A stretch of DNA of 64,000 bases from CAYZQH01 sp050300015 (GCA_050300015.1 JBNKWZ010000015.1:1-64000), one strand, 5' to 3'. Shown: positions 1 to 8,041, counted from the stretch's first letter. Notes: a model not told the origin generated them from the letters alone. Numbers and translations: made by a program.

Positions 1-129
1 GGCATCGTTGCTCATAGGTTAGCTGTTGGTATTGTCTCTTCACTGCTTCATCTCTTGCCGGAGAAAAAGGGGAAGAGCTTACCTTCAGCTAGCCCCTTCT
101 TCTACAGGTTGAGGTGATGCACTTCGGAT

Positions 130-1128
130 TTGAATCCGCGTGATATTAAAACAACAGTTAAAGGAAAAGTAGATCTCAAAGCCAACGGCTCGGTAGAGTT
201 CAATTCCACTATAAAAAGCTATGGTGTAATCGATGAAACCTTTACTTACTACCAAGATCAACTCACACATAGCTCCAATTCAACAGTCCCTAAGCTTGAT
301 GTAATTCCAAAATTTAGCGCGCTCGGTTCCATAGATGCAAAACTCACTATGGAACCAGAAGTGACCAGCTTAATTAATGGTTTACTTAAGGTGAAAGTTA
401 ATTTTCTACAGGACTACAATACAAACTCAAAAATCGATAGCGTTCCAGAAGTGGGTCTTGTCAGTAATTTCTTCCCAGGTCGCATAAGTCAGCTATCAGA
501 GCTGAACATAGATTCGACAGCTGAGTTTAAAGGAGAAGCAAGTATATTGGGACTATCTTTGTCTGAAGCAGAACCTCACTCCGAACAAGATATCTTGTTT
601 AGACTACCGAAGATTGAACTTCGAAAAGTTGTTGCTTCTGACTGCAGCTTTAAGGGTGCCGAAGCAAAGCAGTTCGGTGGATTTGCCAGCGAAATCAATG
701 AACCTCAAATTAAGTGGATTAGTCGTTCAGGGGATAACGCTCCAATCCTTGGGCCCGAAGGAGAGTGGCTATTTGACCAACCGATCATCGATGACAAAGC
801 GTTGGTGATCTTCTCTGCTCCAAGCATGCCACTTGGGGAGCTTTCACGCCGATTTTTCACAAAGAACATTAATATTGAGTATGAGTATTTCTACAAAGTA
901 AGGCCTGCGGATCAATCTACATTCAAAGAAGAAGGATATATTGCCACTGGCAATACTCTTCAAGAGGCTTGTGATGCCTTTGGAGCTATCAATGACTCTT
1001 GGGATTACGGCTGGTATTACGTCGGGGTAGAAAATCAAGGCTGTAAGGTTATTGCCGGTTTAACTGAAGATGGGCGTGAAATTGATCCGGAGATCTGGCC
1101 TGTTGATCGGGTGCCCGAGTGTCGCTAG
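130..1128 (+). CDS. Hypothetical protein, probably 5'-truncated
   Basis: About 330 residues of open frame that I do not recognise. The protein looks beta-rich, with alternating polar and hydrophobic residues in the first 120 positions, and it has a short Cys-containing C-terminal region (Cys at about 177, 283, 308 and 331). The frame opens only after a stop at 115-117. The first usable codon is a TTG with no ribosome site and no signal peptide follows it, so I read this as the 3' part of a longer, probably exported protein whose start is lost or frameshifted. The frame 1-117 upstream is open but unidentifiable. A terminator-like hairpin follows the stop. No function is proposed. Confidence 0.45.
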   Translation: MNPRDIKTTVKGKVDLKANGSVEFNSTIKSYGVIDETFTYYQDQLTHSSNSTVPKLDVIPKFSALGSIDAKLTMEPEVTSLINGLLKVKVNFLQDYNTNSKIDSVPEVGLVSNFFPGRISQLSELNIDSTAEFKGEASILGLSLSEAEPHSEQDILFRLPKIELRKVVASDCSFKGAEAKQFGGFASEINEPQIKWISRSGDNAPILGPEGEWLFDQPIIDDKALVIFSAPSMPLGELSRRFFTKNINIEYEYFYKVRPADQSTFKEEGYIATGNTLQEACDAFGAINDSWDYGWYYVGVENQGCKVIAGLTEDGREIDPEIWPVDRVPECR

Positions 1129-1201
1129 ATAATGGTCGGGACAGTGAATCAAACTAGATCTTAGCTACTGCTTTCACTTTCCTATACGGAATATAAAAGA
1201 C

Positions 1202-1228
1202 GGCCCGCTATAAATAATATAGGGGGCC
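1202..1228 (+). terminator. Hairpin downstream of the truncated hypothetical gene
   Basis: GGCCC, one unpaired base and CTATA pair with TATAG, one unpaired base and GGGCC around a 5-nt AATAA loop. There is no long T-run afterwards, so it may be a weak or factor-dependent terminator. Confidence 0.4.
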
Positions 1229-1365
1229 TCTCTGTTCCCCGTGTCATGTCACGAGATCCTGCAAGTTGAGGTAAGACAGCATTTTAAGTTCTCAGCCAAC
1301 TCAGAACTTATTCCAAATAGATTATGGTTTATTAATAGCGGAATTAGCCCAAGTATTGAAGAGGC

Positions 1366-1451
1366 GTTTCAAATTAGTAGGTATGCCAATAGAGATACCG
1401 CAGCAAGGTATGAGCTAGGGCTAACGCTGTTTAGGCAGTGAACTAAATGGC
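1366..1451 (+). pseudogene. Orphan C-terminal tail of an S8-peptidase-type protein
   Basis: The frame ending at 1441 encodes the tail YANRDTAARYELGLTLFRQ. The DNA from about 1366 to 1451 is nearly identical to 4839-4923, downstream of the S8 peptidase, and the match includes about 10 bases after the stop. Sequence upstream of 1366 does not match. This is a duplicated fragment of a C-terminal coding cassette with no gene body. It shows that the tail cassette has been copied or moved within this region. Confidence 0.6.
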
Positions 1452-1652
1452 AAGTGCTGTAGTGACATCTAGGAGCTGTTAGGGTTCTATTGCGACTATC
1501 AACGTAATTCTCGCGTATTCAGTTCGGCGCATTTGTTTCGCGGTCTTGTAATGCTTGCCTAATGCTAATCACATTGCGCTCATCTCCCCTCGTTGCTGAG
1601 CACCCTCTTAATGGTGATACTTACTGATAAGATCATTAGTCGGTGATATTGA

Positions 1653-1823
1653 TCACCCCCTAAACCTCATTTCTCTCCAGATGTTCTCGATAGTCTTTAC
1701 GGCGTTGGTGTGATCCTGTGTGCTCACGGTTGAGAGGGAGCGCTCGTTAAAGGCGTGGTTTAGGAGCGCTTCCAGTTCCTTGTCTGATTTAGTCGCCAGT
1801 TCAAATTCTCTTACCAATTTCAT
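1653..1823 (-). CDS. Small conserved-looking hypothetical protein (56 aa)
   Basis: The protein begins MKLVREFELATKSDKELEAL and is Lys/Glu-rich and predicted helical. I chose the internal ATG because GGAG lies 6 nt upstream of it. The upstream in-frame ATG would add 13 residues without such a site. It resembles in style the short helical proteins often seen on integrative elements and plasmids, but I cannot name a family. No partner gene is adjacent. It could be a remnant, although the start signal argues for a real gene. Confidence 0.45.
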   Translation of the reverse strand: MKLVREFELATKSDKELEALLNHAFNERSLSTVSTQDHTNAVKTIENIWREMRFRG

Positions 1824-2837
1824 TGTGATCTCCATCGGCTTGATGTTGCTTGGCTGCGCCACTCGCAGCCCTTGATCGGTCCGCGTGTGTCTATGGCGTA
1901 TCTAGCCTCGTGCATCTTTGATCGCAATGGATGTGGAGAAGCGTTTACCGCTTGCGCTAATGGCAGGAAGGTCATGGTAGTGGTCTGTTTTAAGGGTTAG
2001 GGCTGTGTATTGGTGTAAGGCAGGGCTATAGAGCCTGTATGGGGGTCTTGGAATTGGTGGTTTGTTGGTAGTGGTTAAGAGGAGCTTTAAGGGGGAAGGT
2101 CTTCCCCCTGTCTTCAAGCACGATAGAGCTGTGCTTTACGATCACCCCCTTCTACGGGGACACCCCCTAACGCCCCGAATGGTTTGTTCTTTTAGTTGGA
2201 GAAGTGGTTATGAGAGAAGGAGGGGCATTGCATCCCCTCTAAATCAATAAAAATGACGGTTTCAACTTCGTAGACACTCCGCAATTTTTATCTGAGTTAA
2301 GTGTAGGTGGTAAGTTGCGGGCTAGTATATGTGGATTACCAAGTAAGTTGATTTGAGTGCATTAATTGATGAGTAGGATGACAGATATAGAGTGTTGGGT
2401 TCTGATGCTATCAAAATATTCCATCTGTCACTTGCTTAAATAGAATTATTGTAATATGTTTGGAACCTGTACGGCAGCCTTTCTGGTTATGTTTGATGAA
2501 ATTCTAAATTCATTAGAATTGCATTGATTCTGAAATAATCTTGCAACAATGTAGGCGTTAAGCTGACAGTCGATCCGACGTATCTTTTACGCTAAAAAGA
2601 CTTAATTACATTTTAGAATCATGAAACATCCGCTTGCATTTTTATAATTATTCAGTGGCGTAGTTTTGATGATTCTCATAATTGGAGCGTAGGGTATTCA
2701 TCTAGCTTATTCTCTGCTTCACGCAGCAAAGAAAAAGTGGCATCCGATGAATTTGTATATCATAACAACTCCAGTTAACGTTCTTGGCAAAGCATAAAAA
2801 ATTCACTTAAAATCTATAATTAGTTTGAGGGTTGATC
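1824..2837. other. Gene-poor stretch before the S8 peptidase
   Basis: I see no convincing gene here. Short frames exist on both strands but have no ribosome site or recognisable motif. The one local structure is a palindrome at 2091-2108 (GGGGGAAG, GT, CTTCCCCC). The AT-rich 2640-2820 part probably carries the promoter of the peptidase; TATAAT occurs at 2815-2820 but is too near the start codon to be a normal -10. Confidence 0.4.
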
Positions 2838-4733
2838 ATGGTTGATTGCCATAAGAGTAAACACATATCTAAATTTGTCTTATTATTATTTTTGTCTTCC
2901 TGTTGCATGTTCGCAAGCGCTGACACTGCGCTGCCGGATGGTTTCGAGCTTCCACAGGGGGTTGATATGGTTTCTGTTAAAAAGTATAAAAGGTTCGGGA
3001 AAGATTTCTATTCAGTGACGTACCGAGATAGTAAAACCGGGAAATTTGAAATAATTGCAGTAGACGGATCAGGAAGAGTTATCTCTCAAGATGAACCTTT
3101 AATTAAAAAGCGAGATACTGTACTAACCGAAGAGCTGGAACGGTTGCTCAATAATGAGCCAGATGATTCAGAAAAATTATTCAAGGTACATGTTTACTTT
3201 CAGAAAGAAGAGAGTGTTTCTACTGATATTGAGGGGTTTTCCACTAGTACTTCTGTTAGAGATGGCGTGGCAACAACATCAAAATACGGTGAAGTGCTTG
3301 ATTCAGATTCAGAGTCACAAGAGCTGATAGAAAGGAGAGCGAAACAAAAATTATGGCAAGATAAGTTGCATGAAAGGAATAGAAAAACTATTAAAGAGAT
3401 CGTTAAGCTGTCCGAAATAAGTATGTCTCCCGAGATAGAATATTCTATAGAGCGGGGGGCTAGTAGCTTTAAAGTATCATTGAACAAAAAGGATATTTTA
3501 AAAGTAGCTCAAAAAGCATCAAAGTATGTTTTTGCTATTGGATTGGCTCCAAAGTTTCATAGCTCCAGTATCGGTGGCGCGATGCAGGACGCAAAGGTTG
3601 ACCCTTGGGCAATAAATTATTCAGGGAGAAAAGGGGAAAATATTGGAATATTTATTACCGAGGAATACGCGTGTCCGGCAGCTGGTTATACCTCCAATTA
3701 CTTAAACGTAGCGTCAACTGGTAGTACCACTCATCCAAAACATATGGTTTCAATAGTTAGGGCTGTTTCACCACTGAGTTATATATATTGTGATGGCCCA
3801 AATGTGAATCTGCCTCCCGCGGCCAGCTATGGCGGAATTGCTGGCAATCCTCCAATAAAGATAGTCAATATTTCTGCGGGTGGCGGTTATCCCTTTGATT
3901 ACTCTATGTGGGATGCTGAATTAGATGACGAATCCTATGATAAAAATGTTCCCATCGTGAACGCAGCAGGTAACTCAGGTGGATTTTATGAAACCGTAGC
4001 CTCTGGAGGAAAAGCGCTAAATGTATTAACTGTTGGAAATTACGACCACAGAACACATGTCATGCGATCTACTTCATCATGGCTCGAAGGTAATATTCCG
4101 GCCGAAAAGCCAGAAGTATCGGCACCTGGAACGAATATAATGGCGGGAGGAATAAACGCCACTGGTACAAGTCAATCGACTGCATTTGTGACTGGATTTG
4201 GGGCAGATCTTTTATCGGCGTACAGTTGGTTGCGTGATCGCCCTGCATATCTCAAAGCTTATATCATGGCCTCTGCTACTGTCCCTATTGCGGGGGGATA
4301 CGATAAAGTTGGACTTGGCGGCCTAGATTTTTTTGATGCTTATTTTGATGCAGAGAACACGGAATGGAATGGAACCAATAACTCATTTTCATATTTTGAT
4401 TCGATAGACAGCGATCCTAATAGTGGCTATATAGAAAGGGAAGTGTATCTAAGCTCAAGTATTCCAAGCGTTCAGGTCGTTTATTCTTGGTTGACTAGAG
4501 GTGCATACACTTATGCGCACAGGAATGACTCTTTTCCATTGGGTATGGATTTTGACATTTTTGTTTATGATCCGAACGGTGGTTTAGTTGGTAGCTCGAC
4601 ACACACTTTCAATTCATGGGAGCATGTTGAGTTTGACCCTCAATTATCGGGTACTTACACCGTAAAGATTGCTCAAACTGCAAACCGAGATTCACAACTA
4701 AGATTGATCGCTGGTTTATCAATTAGCTGGTAA
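2838..4733 (+). CDS. Secreted S8 (subtilisin-like) serine peptidase
   Basis: A 631-residue protein. The ATG is chosen because GAGGG lies 6 nt upstream; a TTG two codons earlier is the alternative. An N-terminal signal peptide ends near FASA (about residue 28). A roughly 220-residue pro-region is followed by a subtilase domain with the His motif HPKHMV (about 299), the oxyanion-hole Asn in NAAGN (about 379) and the catalytic Ser in GTSQSTAF (about 445). The usual Asp strand reads IGIFITEEY, so Glu 275/276 stands where Asp is expected. The C-terminal 60 residues form a small beta domain ending in VYDPNGG...ANRD...GL, which has a paralogous remnant immediately downstream. Likely an extracellular or periplasmic protease; substrate unknown. 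Confidence 0.8.
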   Translation: MVDCHKSKHISKFVLLLFLSSCCMFASADTALPDGFELPQGVDMVSVKKYKRFGKDFYSVTYRDSKTGKFEIIAVDGSGRVISQDEPLIKKRDTVLTEELERLLNNEPDDSEKLFKVHVYFQKEESVSTDIEGFSTSTSVRDGVATTSKYGEVLDSDSESQELIERRAKQKLWQDKLHERNRKTIKEIVKLSEISMSPEIEYSIERGASSFKVSLNKKDILKVAQKASKYVFAIGLAPKFHSSSIGGAMQDAKVDPWAINYSGRKGENIGIFITEEYACPAAGYTSNYLNVASTGSTTHPKHMVSIVRAVSPLSYIYCDGPNVNLPPAASYGGIAGNPPIKIVNISAGGGYPFDYSMWDAELDDESYDKNVPIVNAAGNSGGFYETVASGGKALNVLTVGNYDHRTHVMRSTSSWLEGNIPAEKPEVSAPGTNIMAGGINATGTSQSTAFVTGFGADLLSAYSWLRDRPAYLKAYIMASATVPIAGGYDKVGLGGLDFFDAYFDAENTEWNGTNNSFSYFDSIDSDPNSGYIEREVYLSSSIPSVQVVYSWLTRGAYTYAHRNDSFPLGMDFDIFVYDPNGGLVGSSTHTFNSWEHVEFDPQLSGTYTVKIAQTANRDSQLRLIAGLSISW

Positions 4734-4739
4734 AGAATT

Positions 4740-4913
4740 GTACTAGATCCCTCTGGTGGCTATGTAGCGACATCTATAGGATTTTTTAATAGCTTCGAGA
4801 GGGTGAAATTCACGGCGCCTGTTACTGGAAATTATTCATTTCAAATTAAAAGATATGCCAATAGAGATACCGCAGCAAGGTATGAGCTAGGACTAACGCT
4901 GTTTAGACAGTGA
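4740..4913 (+). pseudogene. In-frame remnant of an alternative peptidase C-terminal cassette
   Basis: Six bases after the peptidase stop, the same frame stays open to a TGA at 4911 and encodes a domain paralogous to the peptidase's own C-terminus. Shared positions include V-DP-GG-V, FNS-E-V-F, G-Y, and ANRD with a GL near the end. It has no start codon or ribosome site. It looks like the displaced tail of a related gene after recombination. Its last part is the same block seen at 1366-1451. Confidence 0.65.
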
Positions 4914-5009
4914 ACTAAATGGCAGAATACTTTGGGGAGTAGTCCAAAGAATGGGTTAGAGCAACTACATCTTATGTCTATCTCGCTAATTCACATACGT
5001 GCGAGAATA

Positions 5010-5083
5010 CGTTTTTGCTAGATTTCACTATCATCCGTTCACAAGCTCCTCAGTTGCCCGTCATGACGATTTCGCCTAATCCT
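5010..5083 (+). repeat. 74-bp direct repeat, copy 1
   Basis: Begins CGTTTTTGCTAGATTTCAC and ends CGCCTAATCCT. It aligns without gaps to 5134-5207 at roughly three of four positions. It includes an ATGACGATT matching the first codons of the ribbon-helix-helix gene at 5187, so it is a partial duplication of that gene's 5' region. Confidence 0.6.
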
Positions 5084-5133
5084 TTGGCATTCTGGCTTTT
5101 AGGTTCTCACTATGTCGGATACCCTTTAGAGTG

Positions 5134-5207
5134 CGTTTTTGCTAGACTTCACCACCATCTGTTCACACCCCCCTCATTTTCCCGTTATGACGATTCTGGC
5201 TAATCCT
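5134..5207 (+). repeat. 74-bp direct repeat, copy 2
   Basis: Second copy of the repeat, offset 124 bp from the first. Its end overlaps the first codons of the downstream small gene, so this copy probably supplies that gene's leader. Confidence 0.6.
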
Positions 5208-5369
5208 GTACCCATCCAGCTCTACTTAGACAAACAACAAAAAAACGCCTTTCAGCGTCTTTGTAGGATGCATGACGTCACTATGTCTCAAGCTTTTCGT
5301 CGATACGTCAGGCATTGCATCGACCAACAGGCAGTCATTGTTGTATCGACCACCAAAATGGAAAATTGA
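5187..5369 (+). CDS. Small ribbon-helix-helix-like DNA-binding protein
   Basis: A 60-residue protein starting MTILANPVPIQLYLD. The short beta strand IQLYLD is followed by two helices, with the pattern F-x2-L-C-x6-T-x-S-x-A-F-x2-Y-V-x2-C-I. This resembles Arc/CopG/ParD-type ribbon-helix-helix repressors and the two similar proteins at 6252 and 62628. The ATG lies in the second 74-bp repeat and no strong ribosome site is visible. An upstream TTG could add 16 residues but reads through repeat sequence. No toxin gene is adjacent. Likely a small autoregulator or antitoxin-like protein; exact role unknown. Confidence 0.5.
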   Translation: MTILANPVPIQLYLDKQQKNAFQRLCRMHDVTMSQAFRRYVRHCIDQQAVIVVSTTKMEN

Positions 5370-5465
5370 TTATTCTGAATACCAATTTGATTTTATGGAG
5401 TGCATGACGCACCTATCGTTTGGTTTATGCATTTAGCTAGCTACATCGATCTATGGGGAATGTAG

Positions 5466-5494
5466 AGGTCACGGACACGCAGTGTCCGCGACCT
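5466..5494. repeat. Near-perfect hairpin
   Basis: AGGTC-a-CGGACAC pairs with GTGTCCG-c-GACCT around a 3-nt GCA loop, giving 12 pairs with one mismatch. It lies in an unassigned stretch (5370-5768) where I find no convincing gene. A minus-strand frame there has no start signal. Confidence 0.55.
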
Positions 5495-5768
5495 TTGAGT
5501 GACCCATATGATTGATGAATTTGGCAGTTTGTTTATTACAAAGCAAGCGTAGCGCGCAGATGGCGCAGCCATGATAGCCCTCGCGATTGTGCTTTTTAAG
5601 CACGGTGAGCGAGTAGGGCGTAACCCCATTACTATCTACCTTTTGTACCCAGTACCAGCAGACTTTTAAAAAACGAGTTCGCCATTGATCAATCAGTGCC
5701 AAAAACTTCACTACGACACTGTTTAACCTTCCCTTGACCTAAAACCATCTCCATCCAATAAATCTGTT

Positions 5769-6082
5769 CCAAACGTGCCCGTTTGGCTGTATTAATCAAA
5801 TCTCGCTTGTTCTTGGTGCGCTTTGGGCGCACGTGCCCGTGTTTTCACGTAGTGAAAGGGAAAGGGGTTATCTTCCCTTTCATGTAGTGGAAACGGCCCT
5901 TAGGGCATGCTTTTACTCTTGGCCGTCCCGGCCGCTAGGTACCCAATGTCGGCACTTCTTGTGCCGACCTCGAGAGGCAACCCCGGCAAGCCGGCTTTGC
6001 ATTGGTTACCTGGATTCAACCTCATCCTAGTCTGTTCCGCGAATCTATTACATGCGGAACTTACCGCACACTTTTGCGGTAA
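5769..6082. repeat. Dense array of consecutive hairpins
   Basis: Successive stem-loops by eye: 5769-5786 (7 bp), 5816-5832 (6 bp), 5843-5857 (6 bp), 5854-5881 (9 bp), 5896-5906, 5921-5933 (5 bp), 5948-5968 (8 bp), 5983-5994 (5 bp), 6034-6060 (7 bp) and 6061-6082 (8 bp). An outer stem pairs 5937-5948 with 6000-6011 and encloses two of them. There is no coherent reading frame. The region is either a structured RNA, a DNA secondary-structure site such as an origin or recombination site, or a cluster of small palindromic elements. It precedes the operator of the gene at 6252. Confidence 0.6.
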
Positions 6083-6156
6083 TTTAAACCCTTAAAAGCC
6101 ATCTAACCAATTGAATATATTAAAGAAATTCTACAATTAGCCCTTGCCTTAGCGAT

Positions 6157-6224
6157 GTTAGTGCATTTTTAGTGCATATTCTCTTGTCAGCTTTCTGCGT
6201 ATGCACTAACATTGTTAGTGCATA
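6157..6224 (+). promoter_or_regulatory. Operator cluster of the downstream RHH gene
   Basis: A perfect inverted repeat at 6200-6224 has 11-bp arms TATGCACTAAC and GTTAGTGCATA separated by ATT. Two further direct copies of TTAGTGCAT lie at 6158-6166 and 6169-6177. Closely spaced palindromic and tandem half-sites just before a ribbon-helix-helix gene are typical of autoregulation. Confidence 0.7.
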
Positions 6225-6251
6225 TTCCTGATTAATTACTTGGAGGTATCA

Positions 6252-6437
6252 GTGCCACAGAACTCTATTTTCTTACCATCAATGCCTAAACCACCTGATG
6301 ATTCTACTTTGACCATCAGAATTAATTCTGAGCTTAAGTATGAATTTCAAGCCCTTTGCTCCAACCAGCATACTAGTGCTTCGAGTGTTTTAAAGCAGTA
6401 CATTCAGAAGTGCATCGATACACGTAAAATCCGATAA
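6252..6437 (+). CDS. Ribbon-helix-helix transcriptional regulator (small)
   Basis: A 61-residue protein. The GTG start is set by GGAGG 5 nt upstream; the earlier TTG would lie over that site. The strand STLTIRINSEL is followed by helices with F-x2-L-C-x6-SASSVLKQYIQKCID, the same layout as the proteins at 5187 and 62628. It belongs by shape to the Arc/CopG/ParD-like superfamily. The strong palindrome upstream suggests it represses itself and the following gene, which begins 14 nt after its stop. It may be the antitoxin-like half of a two-gene unit, but the partner is not a recognised toxin. Confidence 0.65.
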   Translation: MPQNSIFLPSMPKPPDDSTLTIRINSELKYEFQALCSNQHTSASSVLKQYIQKCIDTRKIR

Positions 6438-6451
6438 CAGAGGAATTTCAC

Positions 6452-6745
6452 ATGCAAAATATTGCTTCCAGTTTTAATACTTGTGATCCAAGTACTTTGA
6501 ATCTTATTGCCTTATCTATGGTTTCAAAAAAGTATACATTTGAGCTTGGTGAGGATTATTTTTCACCAGAAATTTTGGATGCACTCAGCCCGGAGCAGGT
6601 TCAATCTAGTCGTTCTCTTGGCTCTTGCAAGGTCGTCGGTGTAACTATTACTGATCAAGAAACACCTAACTTATTGCTTTTGAAGGACGGTGACTCTGAC
6701 CCAGACTATTATTCAATTCTCAATCTGGATATCTATCAGGATTAG
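6452..6745 (+). CDS. Hypothetical protein co-transcribed with the RHH gene
   Basis: A 97-residue acidic protein with AGAGGAA correctly spaced before its ATG. It follows the RHH gene by 14 nt, so the two are almost certainly an operon. A helical N-terminal half (S-L-NLIALSMVSKKYTFELGEDYFSPEIL) is followed by a likely beta-rich half. I do not recognise a family. Possible roles are a partner of the RHH regulator or a cargo gene; no catalytic motif is visible. A long hairpin follows the stop. Confidence 0.55.
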   Translation: MQNIASSFNTCDPSTLNLIALSMVSKKYTFELGEDYFSPEILDALSPEQVQSSRSLGSCKVVGVTITDQETPNLLLLKDGDSDPDYYSILNLDIYQD

Positions 6746-6778
6746 GCTACCCGCGAAACTTATCCCGATCTTGCATCT

Positions 6779-6830
6779 TTTTGGCTAAGAGACCCCTTTA
6801 ATGCGCAGCATAAAGGGTGTCTTAGCCAAA
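6779..6830 (+). terminator. Long stem-loop after the two-gene unit
   Basis: TTGGCTAAGA and the following ACCCCTTTA pair with TAAAGGGT and TCTTAGCCAA, an approximately 19-bp stem with a small internal mismatch and a 10-nt loop. It lacks a downstream T-run. Termination is the simplest reading. Confidence 0.45.
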
Positions 6831-6940
6831 GTAGGGCTCACATCCGGAATCAAATATTATGGCTGCTCGATCCTGCATAGATATCCATGTCTATGGTAGC
6901 TTTAACCGATACTTACAAGCAGGGCCTTTAAGTCACCTCG

Positions 6941-6972
6941 CTATGTCGCATACGTGCGAGTATTCGACATAG
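6941..6972. repeat. Inverted repeat upstream of the broken integrase
   Basis: CTATGTCG and CGACATAG flank a 16-nt core containing CATACGTGCGAG. A closely similar core occurs at 4992-5011. The right half (AGTATTCGACATAG) is conserved on the minus strand at 13803-13816, upstream of the intact integrase. It could be a recombinase core site or an operator of the integrase gene. Confidence 0.4.
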
Positions 6973-7022
6973 CCTATTAAACTCGCTAAACTAGTGGTAT
7001 CCAAATATCACAGGTATTTAGC

Positions 7023-7873
7023 ATGGCCGCCAACAATTCAAAGCCAGTCGCCTTATTTCCAGCGTACTCAGAGCTCAAGTCAATGGATTTTGGTGAATAC
7101 AAAGATCTCAAGCAGTTTTTGGACTCAGGAGAAACCTGGTGGCTGAATCACTGGAACTGGGGTCTGGAATTCCTTAGTTATATCGGTCGAAACAAATCCG
7201 AACACACATTCACACGATTCAGGAACGAAACCGAACGATTCTTGTTGTGGGTTTTTCTGTTCAAAACCAAGCCTATGGAGCAACTACGCAAGGCCGATAT
7301 TCTGGAATACGCGGACTTTTGTTGGCAACCGCCAGTTTCCTGGATCTGCACGGCGAACTATGAAAAGTTTGTTTTCCATAGCGGGCATTACACGCAGAAT
7401 AAGTTATGGGCACCATTCAAGCTACAGCTGCCTAAGGAAGCCGCTGCAGACCAGGTTCTCGATAAAAAGAAATACAAACCATCCCAGCAAACACTTGCGG
7501 CTATGTTCACGGCCGTGATCGCGTTCTACAAATATTTAATGAACGAAGAGCATCTATACGGCAACCCGGCGCAAATCGCCAAACCTGATTGTCGCCATTT
7601 CATCAAAGACGCTCAGATTAAGGAAATTCGGCGTTTATCAGAATCTCAGTGGCAATACGTCTTTAATGTTGCGCTTGAACTTGCAAACCAAGATAGAATT
7701 TACGAACGCAGCCTGTTTGTCATTACTGCTTTGAAAACGCTGTTTTTACGTATTTCGGAGCTCTCTGAACGCCCAAATTGGACGCCGGTGATGAGTCACT
7801 TTTGGCAAGACTCCGATGGGAACTGGTGGCTGAAGATATTTGGCAAAGGTCGAAAACTTCGAGACATTACAGT
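7023..7873 (+). pseudogene. Tyrosine recombinase, N-terminal part (split by the transposon)
   Basis: Encodes the first 283 or so residues of a phage-integrase-family recombinase and is about 90% identical by eye to the intact copy at 12504-13751. The match runs through the catalytic Arg region (LFLRISELSERP) and stops at LRDITV. From there the frame runs into the transposon end and terminates after 14 foreign residues. The missing catalytic HxxR, His and Tyr are in the fragment at 61675-62076. Upstream sequence (CGCTAAACTA...GGTATCCAAATATCACAGGT) is also shared with the intact copy, so this was a complete gene with its promoter before insertion. Confidence 0.92.
7868..7873. other. Left target-site duplication (TACAGT)
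   Basis: The bases TACAGT directly precede the left terminal repeat and recur directly after the right one at 61674-61679. In the intact homologue the site is present once (ATTACGGTCCC). Tn3-family elements usually duplicate 5 bp; the sixth matching base may be chance. Confidence 0.85.
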
Positions 7874-7910
7874 GGGAAATCCTAAACAAAACTCGAGAAA
7901 CAACTATAGG
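7874..7910 (+). repeat. Left terminal inverted repeat
   Basis: Starts GGGAAATCCTAAACAAAACT, exactly the reverse complement of 61654-61673. The next 17 bases match at about 10 positions. A 5' GGG and a total length near 38 bp fit Tn3-family ends. Confidence 0.9.
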
Positions 7911-8000
7911 TTTTCGTAAATAACGTTTAAATACAATAGGTTAAACGATATTTCTTTTCCCGGAACGATGCTCAAAAGCGGTGTTATATTTGGGAAAACG

Positions 8001-8022
8001 AGGAGAGTGTCGCCACTCTCCT
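8001..8022 (-). terminator. Terminator downstream of tnpA
   Basis: AGGAGAGTG and CACTCTCCT form a perfect 9-bp stem with a 4-nt loop. On the minus strand it lies just after the transposase stop and is followed by CGTTTTCCC. Confidence 0.65.
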
Positions 8023-8041
8023 GTAAAACGGCGATGATCGA

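Noticed and set aside
1902..2250. Short frames on both strands in the gene-poor stretch
   Set aside because: No ribosome site and repetitive or proline-rich composition; treated as non-coding.
5441..5711. Two overlapping minus-strand frames (62 and 80 codons)
   Set aside because: No start signals or motifs; the region is dominated by inverted repeats.
5769..6082. Retron, CRISPR or integron attC reading of the hairpin array
   Set aside because: No reverse transcriptase, cas genes or integron integrase nearby, spacers and repeats are not uniform, and attC R/L boxes were not found.
7868..7873. Tn7-like or 6-bp-duplicating element instead of Tn3
   Set aside because: The transposase is clearly Tn3-type with conserved D, D and E, and the ends start GGG; the sixth duplicated base can be coincidence.
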